Shown here in pieces: positions 45,408-54,560 of a stretch of 55,648 nucleotides of DNA (positions are counted from its first letter, which is position 1; each line of letters opens with the position of its first letter). A program made the translations under genes and the position numbers. The stretch covers positions 11,442 through 67,089 of the forward strand of contig JACZTO010000007.1 of assembly GCA_022573655.1 (NCBI GenBank), in the 5' to 3' direction. The notes under the pieces were generated by a model, which ran no database searches, had not been told where the DNA came from, and was given only the letters and a program-made list of their open reading frames with translations. This DNA is from Pseudomonadota bacterium (GTDB taxonomy: Bacteria; Pseudomonadota; Gammaproteobacteria; Steroidobacterales; Woeseiaceae).

Positions 45408-47159
45408 ATGAAACACATTGTAGCGACACTCGTTCAAGATGCGCTTGCCGAGCTACCGGAGCTCGCCGAGGCTGCACGCAAACTTGCGATCGAAAGTACG
45501 GTCGAGCGTACGCGAGATGCCAGTCACGGTGACTTTGCGAGCAATATCGCCATGCGACTTGCCAAGGCCGCACGAAAGAACCCGCGAGAGATCGCCGCGA
45601 GTATTGTCGCCGCACTGGGCGATAGTCATGAGATCGACAAAGTCGAGATCGCAGGGCCCGGGTTCATTAACTTTTACCTCAGTCCAACAGCTTTCCATGT
45701 CGAGTTGGAAACCGCTCTCCGCAAGGGCGCAGACTATGGTCGGCAGCCACTTAAGGAAGGGCCGAAGATATTGCTGGAATTCGTCTCGGCAAACCCTACC
45801 GGGCCGTTGCATGTCGGCCACGGCCGGCTCGCCGCATTCGGTGCAACCGTCGGCAATCTGCTTGCAGCCGCCGGGTACCCGGTGATTCGCGAGTACTACG
45901 TCAATGACGCTGGCCGCCAAATGGATATTCTTGGCGCGAGCGTCTGGTTGCGATGGCTGCAAATCAATGGCGTCGACGTTCCCTTTCCGCAAGGCGGCTA
46001 TCGCGGCGACTACATTCGCGACATGGCGGGCATTATCGATACCGTGGATTTAGTGGTTCCCAGCGCCGCGGATGTGCTCGATGGCCTGCCACCCGATGCA
46101 CCGGACGGCGACAAGGAAACTTACATCGATGCGCTCATAGCAACAGCCAAGAAATTGCAGGGCAGCGACGGTTTCGATCACATTCGCCAGCAATCGCTCG
46201 AGTCCATTCGTGTGGATATCGAGGATGACCTAAAGGAATTTGGCGTTACGTTCGACAACTGGTACTCGGAACAAAGCCTGGCGAAGTCCGGCCGCATCGA
46301 CGAGGCCCTGACCGTGCTCGAAAAACGCGGCATACTTTACAAGAAAGATGGCGCGACCTGGTTTCGCGCGACCGACTACGGCGATGAGAAAGATCGCGTT
46401 GTTGTCCGTGAGAACGGCGCCAAGACCTATTTCGCATCGGACATCGCGTATCACTTCGACAAGCGCGAACGTGGCTTCGACTACCTGATCGACATACTCG
46501 GTGCCGATCATCACGGTTACATGGCCCGCGTCCGTGCCGGCCTCGATGCAATGGGATATGAGAGCGACGATATGGAAATCGAGCTCGTACAGTTTGTAAT
46601 CCTGTACCGCGGCGGCAAGAAAATGCAAATGTCCACTCGCTCGGGCGAGTTCGATACCTTGCGCCAGCTGCGTGCCGAAGTCGGCAACGATGCCGCTCGT
46701 TTCTACTATGTATCGCGCTCCAACGACCAACACCTGGATTTCGATCTCGACGTTGCCAAATCCCAGTCCAGCGACAACCCGGTTTACTATATTCAATACG
46801 CACATGCGCGCATCGCGAGTGTGTTCCGCCAACTGGCAGAGAAATCGCTGCAATGGAATCAGAGTAATGGCCGAGCACAGCTTGAGCTGCTGGTTCAGGC
46901 ACAGGAAAAGGCACTAATGACCTCGTTGAGCCGTTATCCCGAGGTGCTTGAGCTATCCGCGAACAACCGAGCGCCGCAGCACCTCGTACACTACCTGCGT
47001 GATTTGGCGAATGACTTTCATACCTATTACAACGCCCACGCGTTCATAGTTGATGACGCCGACCTCCGTGATGCCCGTTTGTATCTGATTGCTGCCGCGC
47101 AAGTTATTGTCGCAAACGGACTCACCATACTCGGCGTCTCTGCCCCGGAAAAAATGTAA
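45408..47159 (+). CDS. argS: Arginyl-tRNA synthetase
   Basis: A 583-residue class I synthetase. The HIGH motif variant HVGH lies in NPTGPLHVGHGRLAAFG. KMQMSTRSGEF replaces the KMSKS loop, as is usual in this enzyme. The N-terminal Add-1 domain (residues 1-100) recognises the D-loop, and the C-terminal helical domain contains SDNPVYYIQYAHARI. It charges tRNA-Arg. The stop overlaps the next gene's ATG by one base (TAATG). Confidence 0.96.
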   Translation: MKHIVATLVQDALAELPELAEAARKLAIESTVERTRDASHGDFASNIAMRLAKAARKNPREIAASIVAALGDSHEIDKVEIAGPGFINFYLSPTAFHVELETALRKGADYGRQPLKEGPKILLEFVSANPTGPLHVGHGRLAAFGATVGNLLAAAGYPVIREYYVNDAGRQMDILGASVWLRWLQINGVDVPFPQGGYRGDYIRDMAGIIDTVDLVVPSAADVLDGLPPDAPDGDKETYIDALIATAKKLQGSDGFDHIRQQSLESIRVDIEDDLKEFGVTFDNWYSEQSLAKSGRIDEALTVLEKRGILYKKDGATWFRATDYGDEKDRVVVRENGAKTYFASDIAYHFDKRERGFDYLIDILGADHHGYMARVRAGLDAMGYESDDMEIELVQFVILYRGGKKMQMSTRSGEFDTLRQLRAEVGNDAARFYYVSRSNDQHLDFDLDVAKSQSSDNPVYYIQYAHARIASVFRQLAEKSLQWNQSNGRAQLELLVQAQEKALMTSLSRYPEVLELSANNRAPQHLVHYLRDLANDFHTYYNAHAFIVDDADLRDARLYLIAAAQVIVANGLTILGVSAPEKM

Positions 47160-47725
47160 TGGCCAAACGCAGGAGAAGGCGCTCCAGCCGCAGCAAGAAA
47201 CGCGACGATTACCCGGGGTGGGTTTGGCTGTGCTTTGGCCTGGCTATCGGCCTTTCAGTGGCGTTCGCCGTCTACGTCAAAGACCGTACGCCGGCGCAAG
47301 AGCCTGAATTGCAAACGTCACTGGATGACAACGGCGAGTTCACTGCGAAACAACCTGCAACGACTGACACTATGGAACTTCCCAAGAGTCGCTTCGACTT
47401 TTACGACATGCTCCCCGCCTTCGAAATTATCATTGCCGACGACGAGCCTGACGTCAATGCCGACGTTGAGCCGCAGGCCATCGTAGAACCTGGTGTATAT
47501 ATTTTGCAGGCCGGGTCTTTTTCCACTCATGGCGACGCCGATCGACGACGCGCGGAGCTCGCCTTACATGGCATCGTATCGCGCGTGCAACAAGCGCGAG
47601 TTAACGAGCGGGATTATTACCGCGTGTATATCGGGCCCATCGAAGAACTGGACGAATTGAACATGTTACGCAGCCGTTTGCGTGCAGCCAAGATCGACGT
47701 CCTTCGTATTCGCCTCGGTGACTAG
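47159..47725 (+). CDS. FtsN-like SPOR-domain protein
   Basis: A 188-residue bitopic membrane protein. The basic cytoplasmic start RRRRRSSRSKKR is followed by a helix (VWLCFGLAIGLSVAFAVYV), a periplasmic linker and a C-terminal SPOR domain: GVYILQAGSFSTHGDADRRRAEL and YYRVYIGPIEELDEL. SPOR binds denuded septal glycans. Its position after argS and its layout match FtsN, the divisome activator. It is translationally coupled to argS and overlaps the capA-like gene. Confidence 0.87.
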   Translation: MAKRRRRRSSRSKKRDDYPGWVWLCFGLAIGLSVAFAVYVKDRTPAQEPELQTSLDDNGEFTAKQPATTDTMELPKSRFDFYDMLPAFEIIIADDEPDVNADVEPQAIVEPGVYILQAGSFSTHGDADRRRAELALHGIVSRVQQARVNERDYYRVYIGPIEELDELNMLRSRLRAAKIDVLRIRLGD

Positions 47726-48893
47726 TGGACCAACAAGGTTCCCGCAGTTTTTTTTCGCAGTGGCGATGCTGCAAATTGCAGCCTGTGCGACGCCACCGCA
47801 ACAAGAAGCAATGCCGGAAGCGGCGCCTGCGCCAGTCGTAACTCCCGCACCCGTACCACCGCCAGGCCCGACCAAATCGGCCATGCGCATCAGCATCGCT
47901 GCGGTTGGCGATATGATGCTCGGCACGGACTACCCGGAGAATCACCTCCCGGATGATGACGGCGACAGTTTTCTTGCGGAGGTAACGCCGTTCCTGTCTT
48001 CCGCCGACATTACCTTCGGTAACCTCGAAGGCGTTCTTGTCGATGGGGGTACCCCCGGTAAGGCTTGCAGCAACCCGAGTGCCTGTTTCTTGTTCCGCTC
48101 GCCGACACGTTACGCCGAACACTATCGCGCGGCAGGTTTCGACATTCTCAGTCTCGCCAACAATCACGCGCGCGACTTCGACGAAGATGGTCGCACAAGC
48201 AGCATGGTGGCAATCGCAAACGCGGGTATGAATCATTCCGGTCGCGTCGACGACTTCGCAAGCATTGCGCGCAACGACCTGCGGGTTGCGTTTCTCGCTT
48301 ATGCCGTCACGAAGAACTCGAACTTGTTGCTCGACTACGAGCTCGCATTCGAAACCGTGGCAAGATTTGCCGATTCACACGACATCGTTGTCGTTTCGTT
48401 TCATGGTGGCGCTGAAGGCGTGGACGCCACAAGAATTCCATTTGCCGAGGAAGAATATTACGAAGAACCACGTGGCGACGTGGTCTGGTTCGCGCGCGGC
48501 GTTGTCGACGCCGGCGCCGACCTGGTTATCGGCCATGGCCCACATGTGGTGCGCGGTATTGAGCGCTACAAGGATCGTCTGATCGCCTATAGTCTTGGCA
48601 ATTTCGCGACTTATTACGGTATTAGCGTGGCGGGCATCAGGGGTATCGCCCCTATCCTGTCAGTAATACTCGACGGCAACGGCGCTTTCATCGCAGGCGA
48701 AATAATATCGACTGTTCAAATTCGACCGGCGGGACCCAGTATCGATGCCGAACAGCGCGCGTTGAAGCTGATACGCGGCCTGAGTATCAGGGACTTCGGT
48801 GAGCCAGGAGTTCAGTTTCTTCCTGACGGTCGATTACTGCCTGTAGCACGACCGCCGATAAAACCGCATGTGCTGGAGTTAGGGGGACAGTGA
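47718..48893 (+). CDS. CapA-family lipoprotein (poly-gamma-glutamate/PGA-cap metallophosphatase fold)
   Basis: A 391-residue protein with a lipoprotein signal ending in the lipobox QIAAC, then a Pro/Ala-rich spacer of about 35 residues. The CapA domain has AAVGDMMLGTDYPENH, ITFGNLEGVL, LANNHARDFDEDG, VVSFHGGAEG and VIGHGPHVVRG, the metal and His positions of the calcineurin-like fold. GTG 47718 overlaps the previous stop by 8 bases and yields a complete signal. A run of eight Ts early in the gene (about 47748-47755) is a potential slippage site. The final Gly-Gly-Gln and the TGA come from a family A repeat. Confidence 0.86.
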   Translation: MTSGPTRFPQFFFAVAMLQIAACATPPQQEAMPEAAPAPVVTPAPVPPPGPTKSAMRISIAAVGDMMLGTDYPENHLPDDDGDSFLAEVTPFLSSADITFGNLEGVLVDGGTPGKACSNPSACFLFRSPTRYAEHYRAAGFDILSLANNHARDFDEDGRTSSMVAIANAGMNHSGRVDDFASIARNDLRVAFLAYAVTKNSNLLLDYELAFETVARFADSHDIVVVSFHGGAEGVDATRIPFAEEEYYEEPRGDVVWFARGVVDAGADLVIGHGPHVVRGIERYKDRLIAYSLGNFATYYGISVAGIRGIAPILSVILDGNGAFIAGEIISTVQIRPAGPSIDAEQRALKLIRGLSIRDFGEPGVQFLPDGRLLPVARPPIKPHVLELGGQ

Positions 48894-48990
48894 CCCTAAC
48901 TTAGTTAGGGGGACAGTGACCCTAACTTAAGGGGCGGGGACCTTCATCGGTAGTTAGGGTCACTGTCCCCCTAACCTCTGTCCCCCTAAC
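48880..48990. repeat. Family A intergenic repeat cluster, four copies
   Basis: Copies in the gggggacagtgaccc orientation are at 48880-48900 and 48906-48926, with an inverted copy at 48953-48973 and a partial inverted copy at 48976-48990. Opposed copies can form strong hairpins. The first supplies the CapA-like gene's TGA at 48891-48893. The cluster fills the gap between two convergent genes and may also end transcription from both sides. Confidence 0.92.
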
Positions 48991-49006
48991 CTGATCGCAC
49001 GTTTAT

Positions 49007-49026
49007 GCCCATGTGGGTGCTCCTAC
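49007..49026. repeat. Family B REP-like element, supplies the ntrX stop
   Basis: Read on the minus strand: GTAGGAGCACCCACATGGGC, with a CCCACATGGG hairpin core. It shares the GTAGGAGC head with 14111-14149 and 16063-16089. TAG at 49025-49023, inside the head, is the ntrX stop codon. Confidence 0.7.
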
Positions 49027-50393
49027 GCGTCACCCGAACCGACTGACCTGAAATCGACACCTAGCGATCTGAGTTTACGGTACAAGTGTGTCCTCTCCAT
49101 GCCTACACGTTTTGCCAGCTGCCCTACCTTGCCATCGCACAATACGAGCTGCTGTTGCAAGTAGGCGCGTTCGAATTGCTCGCGAGCTTCACGCAGCGGC
49201 AGAGCCAGCAAGTCCTGCTTGACGAGCGGCTCGTTAACCGGTGCAGCGGCGCTTATCTCTGCTTCAACTTCGTCAAGCGCGATGTCCTCGCTGCTGCCGA
49301 CTAACAGCAACCGGCGCACCAGACTTTTTAGCTCACGGACATTATCCGGCCAAGGGTAATTGCGCAGGCGATTCTGCGCCGCAACGCTGAATCGGCGGAA
49401 CGTCAAGCCCTCGGAGTCAACGAGCTTATCTACATAATAGGCAATGAGTTCGGGCACATCCTCCGAGTACTCGCGCAGTGGCGGCACACGCAGGCTGAGC
49501 ACACTGAGATGCGACACCAGATCGCGGCGCAACTTCCCTTTCTCGATTAGTGCCTCGTAGTCTGCGCTGACGGTCGCCACTATGCGTGCGTCAATCTTCA
49601 CCGGCGCGGCTGCGCCGACGCGCGTGAATTGTCCATCCTGGATCGCACCCAACAACACTTTCTGGGCAGCCTCAGTTAAATCCGATAACTCGTCGACGAC
49701 CAGCGTGCCTCCGGACGCCCGCTCAAATGCACCCATAATGACCTCGCCGTTCTTCTCGCTCCCGAGTATCTGTTCCTCGAAATTGCTTTCGGTTATGGAT
49801 GCTGCAGTAAGGTTGATCAGCGGCTCGTCAGCGCGACCGCTGAGTGCGTGCAAATAACGCGCGAACGCACCGCGCCCAGTACCCGTCTCACCGCTGAGCA
49901 ATACCGAGCCATCGTGACGAGCATACTGCTGCACACGTTCGCGCAGCGCTTTCATGAGGTCACTACGTCCAACTGGCGCGAGCAAAGATGGTAGCAAGCT
50001 ACGGGCCGCCCTGGTCTGCCTGCCGGCTGACTCAAGCGCCGCCTCGACAGTGCGCAGCAACTTCGCGAGTGACAACGGCTTTTCGATGAAATCGAATGCG
50101 CCGAGTCGCGTTGCCTCCACCGCAGCATCAACAGTACCGTGGCCAGACATAATGACCACGGGACAGTTCAGTTCGCCACTATCCGACCACTCACGCAACA
50201 AAGTTATGCCATCCGTATCCGGCATCCAGATATCAAGCAATATGAGTTCAAACTTGGCCGCCGCTCGTGCGGCGCGTGCTTCTTCGGCATTCGCCGCCGC
50301 TGTCACACCGTATCCTTCATCTGCCAGGATATCCTGAATCAGCACCCGGATATCTGCTTCGTCGTCAACTACTAAAACATGAGGATTGCTCAT
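49023..50393 (-). CDS. ntrX: NtrX-like response regulator with a degenerate sigma-54 ATPase domain
   Basis: A 456-residue regulator: receiver domain with phospho-acceptor Asp54 in LLDIWMP, AAA+ domain, and a Fis-type helix-turn-helix (LAKRVGMERTHLYRKLRSLG). The AAA+ domain is altered. Walker A reads GETGTGRG, with Arg174 where Lys should be. The GAFTGA loop that contacts sigma-54 is missing; ILGSEKNGEVIMGAFERA stands in its place. Walker B (TLVVDEL) is kept. It probably acts as a DNA-binding regulator but not as a normal sigma-54 activator. It overlaps ntrY by four bases, and the stop is within a family B repeat. Confidence 0.88.
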   Translation of the reverse strand: MSNPHVLVVDDEADIRVLIQDILADEGYGVTAAANAEEARAARAAAKFELILLDIWMPDTDGITLLREWSDSGELNCPVVIMSGHGTVDAAVEATRLGAFDFIEKPLSLAKLLRTVEAALESAGRQTRAARSLLPSLLAPVGRSDLMKALRERVQQYARHDGSVLLSGETGTGRGAFARYLHALSGRADEPLINLTAASITESNFEEQILGSEKNGEVIMGAFERASGGTLVVDELSDLTEAAQKVLLGAIQDGQFTRVGAAAPVKIDARIVATVSADYEALIEKGKLRRDLVSHLSVLSLRVPPLREYSEDVPELIAYYVDKLVDSEGLTFRRFSVAAQNRLRNYPWPDNVRELKSLVRRLLLVGSSEDIALDEVEAEISAAAPVNEPLVKQDLLALPLREAREQFERAYLQQQLVLCDGKVGQLAKRVGMERTHLYRKLRSLGVDFRSVGSGDA

Positions 50394-52633
50394 GCCTCTT
50401 CCCTCCTGTTATCGCCTCTTCCCAACGCCTTGGCGATCATCGCTTCCCTGGCGGCCTCGTTAATCGGCATGCGGATGCTAATCATTGCTCCGCCATCGGT
50501 GCGATTACTGGCACGAATTGTGCCCACGTGTTCTTCCACAAGTTTCTTAACAATCGCGAGACCCAGGCCAGTTCCCTTGGGTTTCGTCGTTACATACGGA
50601 TCGAAGACTTGACTGACCGAACCGGTCTTGAATCCCGGTCCGTTATCTTCGACCCTGATCTGAATCATTTGAACGCCGTCAATTTCGGCGCCGCCAACTT
50701 GCACGTCGATGCGCCCGCCTTGCGAATTTTCCAGGGCCTCGACAGCATTCCTGATTAGGTTGTGCAGTATCTGGCGCACGCGACCCATGTCGGCTTCGAA
50801 CATGGCCATAGTCGGGTCGGAGGTCAGTACGATCTCGACATCGCTTTCCTGCGCGCGATACAGATCGATGACTTCATGCGCGAGTTTATCGAGATCAAAA
50901 TGACTAATATCCATATCCGGCGCTCTTGCGTAGTCGCTGAACGCGTTGACCATTTCCTTCATAGCCTCCACCTGCTGCACGATGGTGTGCGTCGCACGAT
51001 CGAGAATCTGCGCCTCGTCCTTGTCCATTGTTTTCAGGTATTTTCGGCGCAGCCGCTCAGCCGAGAGCTGAATAGGCGTAAGTGGATTCTTGATTTCGTG
51101 CGCAAGACGTCTCGCAACCTCGCCCCAGGCAGCATCTCGCTGTGCCTGCAACAACGCCGTAATGTCGTCGAAAACCATGACGTAGCCGGCCGCATGATCC
51201 TCATCGCCGGGCAGCGTCGTACAAGCGCAACTCAATACCCTGCGACCGACATCACCGCGCAACACAATTTGTTCACGCCATTCGGTTTCACCCGCATCGA
51301 GATGTACGCAGGCAACATCGACGAACTGCTGCAGCAAAGGCATGCCGCTCGCCACGTCGTGTAATGATTCACCGGCGCGACTTTCGAGATCCACGCCAAG
51401 GATCGCGCCCGACGCCTGGTTTGCAGTGCGTATCCTGAGGTCGGCTTCCAGTGCCAGCACGCCAGTCGACAAGCGCGCAAGAATTACCTCCAGGTTCCTG
51501 CGCTCAGACTCGACTAGTGCCTGGTTGAGACTGGCTTCGCGCCGCGCAGTCGCAAGGCGCTGTGTCATGTCGTTGAACGAGCTGACCAGGAAACCAATTT
51601 CGTCCCGTGATGGCGTCGGCAACAGAGTATCGAAGTCACCTTCGGCAACCGCGAGCGTGCCGGCCACGAGATCCTGGATCGGGGCAACCAGCCGGCGTGA
51701 CAACACGAACGCCCCGTAGATAGCAGCGAGCAAGCTGAGAAGTAATACGAATCCCAGAGTAAGCGTCAATAAATCCTTCAGGTCTTCTCGAAAAAATAAT
51801 AACTGTTGGTACTCGGAATAAGAATTCTCGACACTACTGACCATTCGACCCAGACGCTCGGTAACCGGAAAGTGCGCCTGAATCACCCTGGCCTCTTGAG
51901 TCCGCGCGTAGCGATGAATGAACACGATAGCCGTGCGAATCTCGGCATTGCCTGTACTCAATGTCTCAAGACTTACAAATGGCCGGTCTTGCTGCATCAG
52001 CAGCGCGATTTCTTCGGTCATCGGCACTGGCATAGTCCCCGCGGAACTGTCGGAGCTGGTCGCGAGAATCGTGTTGTTGGGGCCGTACAGTGTCATTTCA
52101 CTTGCACCGCTCTCTCGTCGCAACAAGCCGAGTTCGAAAACCAACTGCCGGTCGCTCACGAGCGCCAGCCGCTTCGCGACTTGCGTGGTGGCATATAGAC
52201 TTTGCCGTTTCTGCTGCTCGATTGCCGCGCGGCTCAGCGCCAGTGCGTTCTCGAGACCCTCTTCCACCTGCACGTTAAACCAGCTATCAATGCCACGATT
52301 AATAAACTGCGTGGAGAAATAGAACACGACAAGCAGAGGCAGCATCGCCAGGCCGACAAACATGCCAACCATTCGTGCTTTAAGCTTGGCGCCCGGAACA
52401 TTTTGTCGGTAGTCGCGTAGCAGGCGCGAGAGGTTGCCAATGAGCAATGCGATGAGCAAAACACTGCCCGCAATATTGATAGCGAGAATGATGTCTTGCA
52501 GGCGGTCAAAGTCATCGGACTTCTGCACCGTCTCCGTGAGTAAAAATAATGCGGCAAGCGACAAGATGACGCCGAGCGCGCCCATCAACGAGTAGATCGT
52601 GCGTTTTATCGTTCGAGTGACCATTCGAACCAT
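50390..52633 (-). CDS. ntrY: NtrY-type sensor histidine kinase
   Basis: A protein of 747 residues from ATG 52633 (52624 is an alternative start). Two N-terminal helices, a periplasmic sensor region, another helix near residues 290-315, then HAMP (VLSRRLVAPIQDLVAGTLAVAEG) and PAS domains. HisKA has RRLAHEIKNPLTPIQLSAERL. HATPase has LIRNAVEALEN and GTGLGLAIVKKLVEEH. NtrY/NtrX systems regulate nitrogen or redox responses; the stimulus here is unknown. The start overlaps the DUF4390 gene. Confidence 0.92.
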   Translation of the reverse strand: MVRMVTRTIKRTIYSLMGALGVILSLAALFLLTETVQKSDDFDRLQDIILAINIAGSVLLIALLIGNLSRLLRDYRQNVPGAKLKARMVGMFVGLAMLPLLVVFYFSTQFINRGIDSWFNVQVEEGLENALALSRAAIEQQKRQSLYATTQVAKRLALVSDRQLVFELGLLRRESGASEMTLYGPNNTILATSSDSSAGTMPVPMTEEIALLMQQDRPFVSLETLSTGNAEIRTAIVFIHRYARTQEARVIQAHFPVTERLGRMVSSVENSYSEYQQLLFFREDLKDLLTLTLGFVLLLSLLAAIYGAFVLSRRLVAPIQDLVAGTLAVAEGDFDTLLPTPSRDEIGFLVSSFNDMTQRLATARREASLNQALVESERRNLEVILARLSTGVLALEADLRIRTANQASGAILGVDLESRAGESLHDVASGMPLLQQFVDVACVHLDAGETEWREQIVLRGDVGRRVLSCACTTLPGDEDHAAGYVMVFDDITALLQAQRDAAWGEVARRLAHEIKNPLTPIQLSAERLRRKYLKTMDKDEAQILDRATHTIVQQVEAMKEMVNAFSDYARAPDMDISHFDLDKLAHEVIDLYRAQESDVEIVLTSDPTMAMFEADMGRVRQILHNLIRNAVEALENSQGGRIDVQVGGAEIDGVQMIQIRVEDNGPGFKTGSVSQVFDPYVTTKPKGTGLGLAIVKKLVEEHVGTIRASNRTDGGAMISIRMPINEAAREAMIAKALGRGDNRREEA

Positions 52634-53208
52634 TCGCTCTGTAACTGCCACTGGCCACGCCAAAAAAACAGCATGCGCAAAATCAGCGGATATTCCTGCG
52701 TATTGAGCATCGCCCGCAAGCGCAAACGATAGGGTCTGTCTGGCGAGAGCAAGGCATCATCGATGACGGGCAATCCCTGGATACGACCCAGATTGTTTAG
52801 CGCGGAGTAGAGCGTTGCGAAGGAATCTTGATTGCCGCTGTTCAGGTTTCTGACGATGTAGCGCTGACTGAGGGGTCGGTACTCCAGTTGGTAGCGGATA
52901 GCGAGTTCAGCCTCAACGTCATCTATCAGGAAGCGGCGTACGCGAATGACCTGCATCTGCAGCTCAATGGACAACGTCACACCGCTTGCCAGTGCTGCAA
53001 GTGCTTCGCTGCTCAGTACGAGTTGCAAGCGGGCATCGAGCGTGTGCACGCCATTGATCGGCCGTGTAGACGCAGAGCGAACCTCAAAATAGCCCTCCCG
53101 TTCGATACTTTCCTGTGCCAGTCCCGTGCTGAGCGTGAGCACAGCCAAAATCACGAGCAAAGCGCGGCCCGGCAGACTCAAGCGTTCCATTTCAGATGGT
53201 GCGGACAT
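52606..53208 (-). CDS. DUF4390-domain exported protein
   Basis: A 200-residue protein with a signal peptide (GRALLVILAVLTLSTGLAQ). The DUF4390 region is beta-rich: LDARLQLVLSSEALAALASGVTLSIELQ, RYQLEYRPLSQRYIV and a C-terminal FFWRGQWQLQSEWFEW. The function is unknown, but it is almost always found between rsmB and ntrYX in gammaproteobacteria, so a link with the two-component system is likely. ATG 53190 is an alternative start. Confidence 0.88.
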   Translation of the reverse strand: MSAPSEMERLSLPGRALLVILAVLTLSTGLAQESIEREGYFEVRSASTRPINGVHTLDARLQLVLSSEALAALASGVTLSIELQMQVIRVRRFLIDDVEAELAIRYQLEYRPLSQRYIVRNLNSGNQDSFATLYSALNNLGRIQGLPVIDDALLSPDRPYRLRLRAMLNTQEYPLILRMLFFWRGQWQLQSEWFEWSLER

Positions 53209-53229
53209 CGTTTTCCCAAGAGTCCTTTG

Positions 53230-54555
53230 TCAGATTTTTTTCTTTTCCAGGCATGCGTAATAAAAACCGTCCATATCTGCCGATCCAGGCAAAATCTGGT
53301 AACCACACACCTTTCTCCGCATTAGATCGCGGATGTTGTTATTTGGCAACACACTGTTCTCCAGCGCATCGCCGTGGTCCCTTAGAAATCGTCCAACCAA
53401 CTCTTCGTTCTCCGCTGCAATGACTGAGCAAGTGACGTAAAGCAGCCTTCCGCCCGGAGCGAGAAGGAGCCAGAGAGCCCGTAGCAGGTTTTCCTGCAGA
53501 GCAGACAGTCCTTCAAGGTCACTCTCCCGGCGCAGCAATTTGATGTCCGGATGACGTCGAATTACGCCACTCGCCGAGCAAGGAGCATCGAGCAGGATGC
53601 CGTCAAATAGCGCGCCATCCCACCACTCCTCTGGTTTCGATGCGTCGGCAGCAATAATGGTTGCATCGCGACCGATACGCGCAAGATTTTCCGAGATACC
53701 GGCGATACGCGACGGGTCACGATCGACGGCGACCAGCGTCACGGCGTCGCCCCCGATCTCCAACAAGTGCCCGCTCTTTCCGCCCGGAGCTGCACAAGCA
53801 TCCAGCAGGCGACCCCGCAGGTCCGCCAACAGCCATCTACCTGCTATCTGAGCCGCCGCATCCTGTACAGACACGTCACCGTCGACAAATCCGGGCAGTG
53901 CGTCCACCGATATTGGTTCTGCAAGGCGCACCGCATCGGGCACACCTGGTAAGAGCTCTGCTGCTATGTCTGCGGCGGCGAGCTTTTTGACGTAGTCGGC
54001 AGCCGACTGGCGCGCCGCATTTGCGCGTAACCACATGGGTGCGCGCTCATTGTTTGCGCTGAGTATCGCCTGCCAGTCCTCGGGCCAGTCTGTTTTCAGG
54101 CGGTCGATCATCCACTGCGGATGATTCCAGTGGGCCGTTTCATCTTCTGCTGCGGTTGCCGCCATGTCCTCGCGCATGAATCGGCGCAGGCAGGCGTTCA
54201 TTAGCCCGGCAAGCTTGGGGCGGCGCAATTGCCGCGTCGCCTCGACTGTCTGGGAAACAACAGCGTGATCGGGAATGCGCGTGCTGACAAGTTGGTACAG
54301 CCCGACGGCCAGCAGCGCATTGACCACTCTGTCACGACGTTTCAGTGGTTGCGTAAGCAATCGACATGCCCAGTCTTGCAGCTGCCAGTGGTGACGCAAC
54401 ACCCCGAAACTAAGCAGCCGCAGCAGCGAGCGATCATCATGTGCGACCCGACTCTCATTCTCGACGAGCGCGGCATCCAGAGACTGGCCACCTGATACAA
54501 CCGCATCGACGATTTCGGCGGCCACTGCCCTTACTTTCGCCCCGGCGTTGCTCAT
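53230..54555 (-). CDS. rsmB: 16S rRNA (cytosine967-C5)-methyltransferase RsmB
   Basis: A 441-residue enzyme. The N-terminal NusB-like RNA-binding domain (residues 1-140) is followed by a Rossmann SAM-binding domain. DACAAPGGKSGHLLE is the SAM motif. DAPCSASGVIRRHPD carries a catalytic-region Cys and VTCSV the nucleophile Cys. ATG 54555 is preferred over the frame start at 54675, which lies inside fmt and has no family match. It starts 5 bases after the fmt stop. Confidence 0.95.
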   Translation of the reverse strand: MSNAGAKVRAVAAEIVDAVVSGGQSLDAALVENESRVAHDDRSLLRLLSFGVLRHHWQLQDWACRLLTQPLKRRDRVVNALLAVGLYQLVSTRIPDHAVVSQTVEATRQLRRPKLAGLMNACLRRFMREDMAATAAEDETAHWNHPQWMIDRLKTDWPEDWQAILSANNERAPMWLRANAARQSAADYVKKLAAADIAAELLPGVPDAVRLAEPISVDALPGFVDGDVSVQDAAAQIAGRWLLADLRGRLLDACAAPGGKSGHLLEIGGDAVTLVAVDRDPSRIAGISENLARIGRDATIIAADASKPEEWWDGALFDGILLDAPCSASGVIRRHPDIKLLRRESDLEGLSALQENLLRALWLLLAPGGRLLYVTCSVIAAENEELVGRFLRDHGDALENSVLPNNNIRDLMRRKVCGYQILPGSADMDGFYYACLEKKKI

Positions 54556-54560
54556 TGGCG

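Noticed and set aside
46230-46914. Two long minus-strand ORFs inside argS
   Set aside because: argS is complete and diagnostic on the plus strand; the antisense frames are long only because of GC-rich codon use.
47748-47755. Eight-T run as programmed frameshift site in the CapA-like gene
   Set aside because: The lipoprotein signal reads through correctly in the normal frame; nothing requires slippage.
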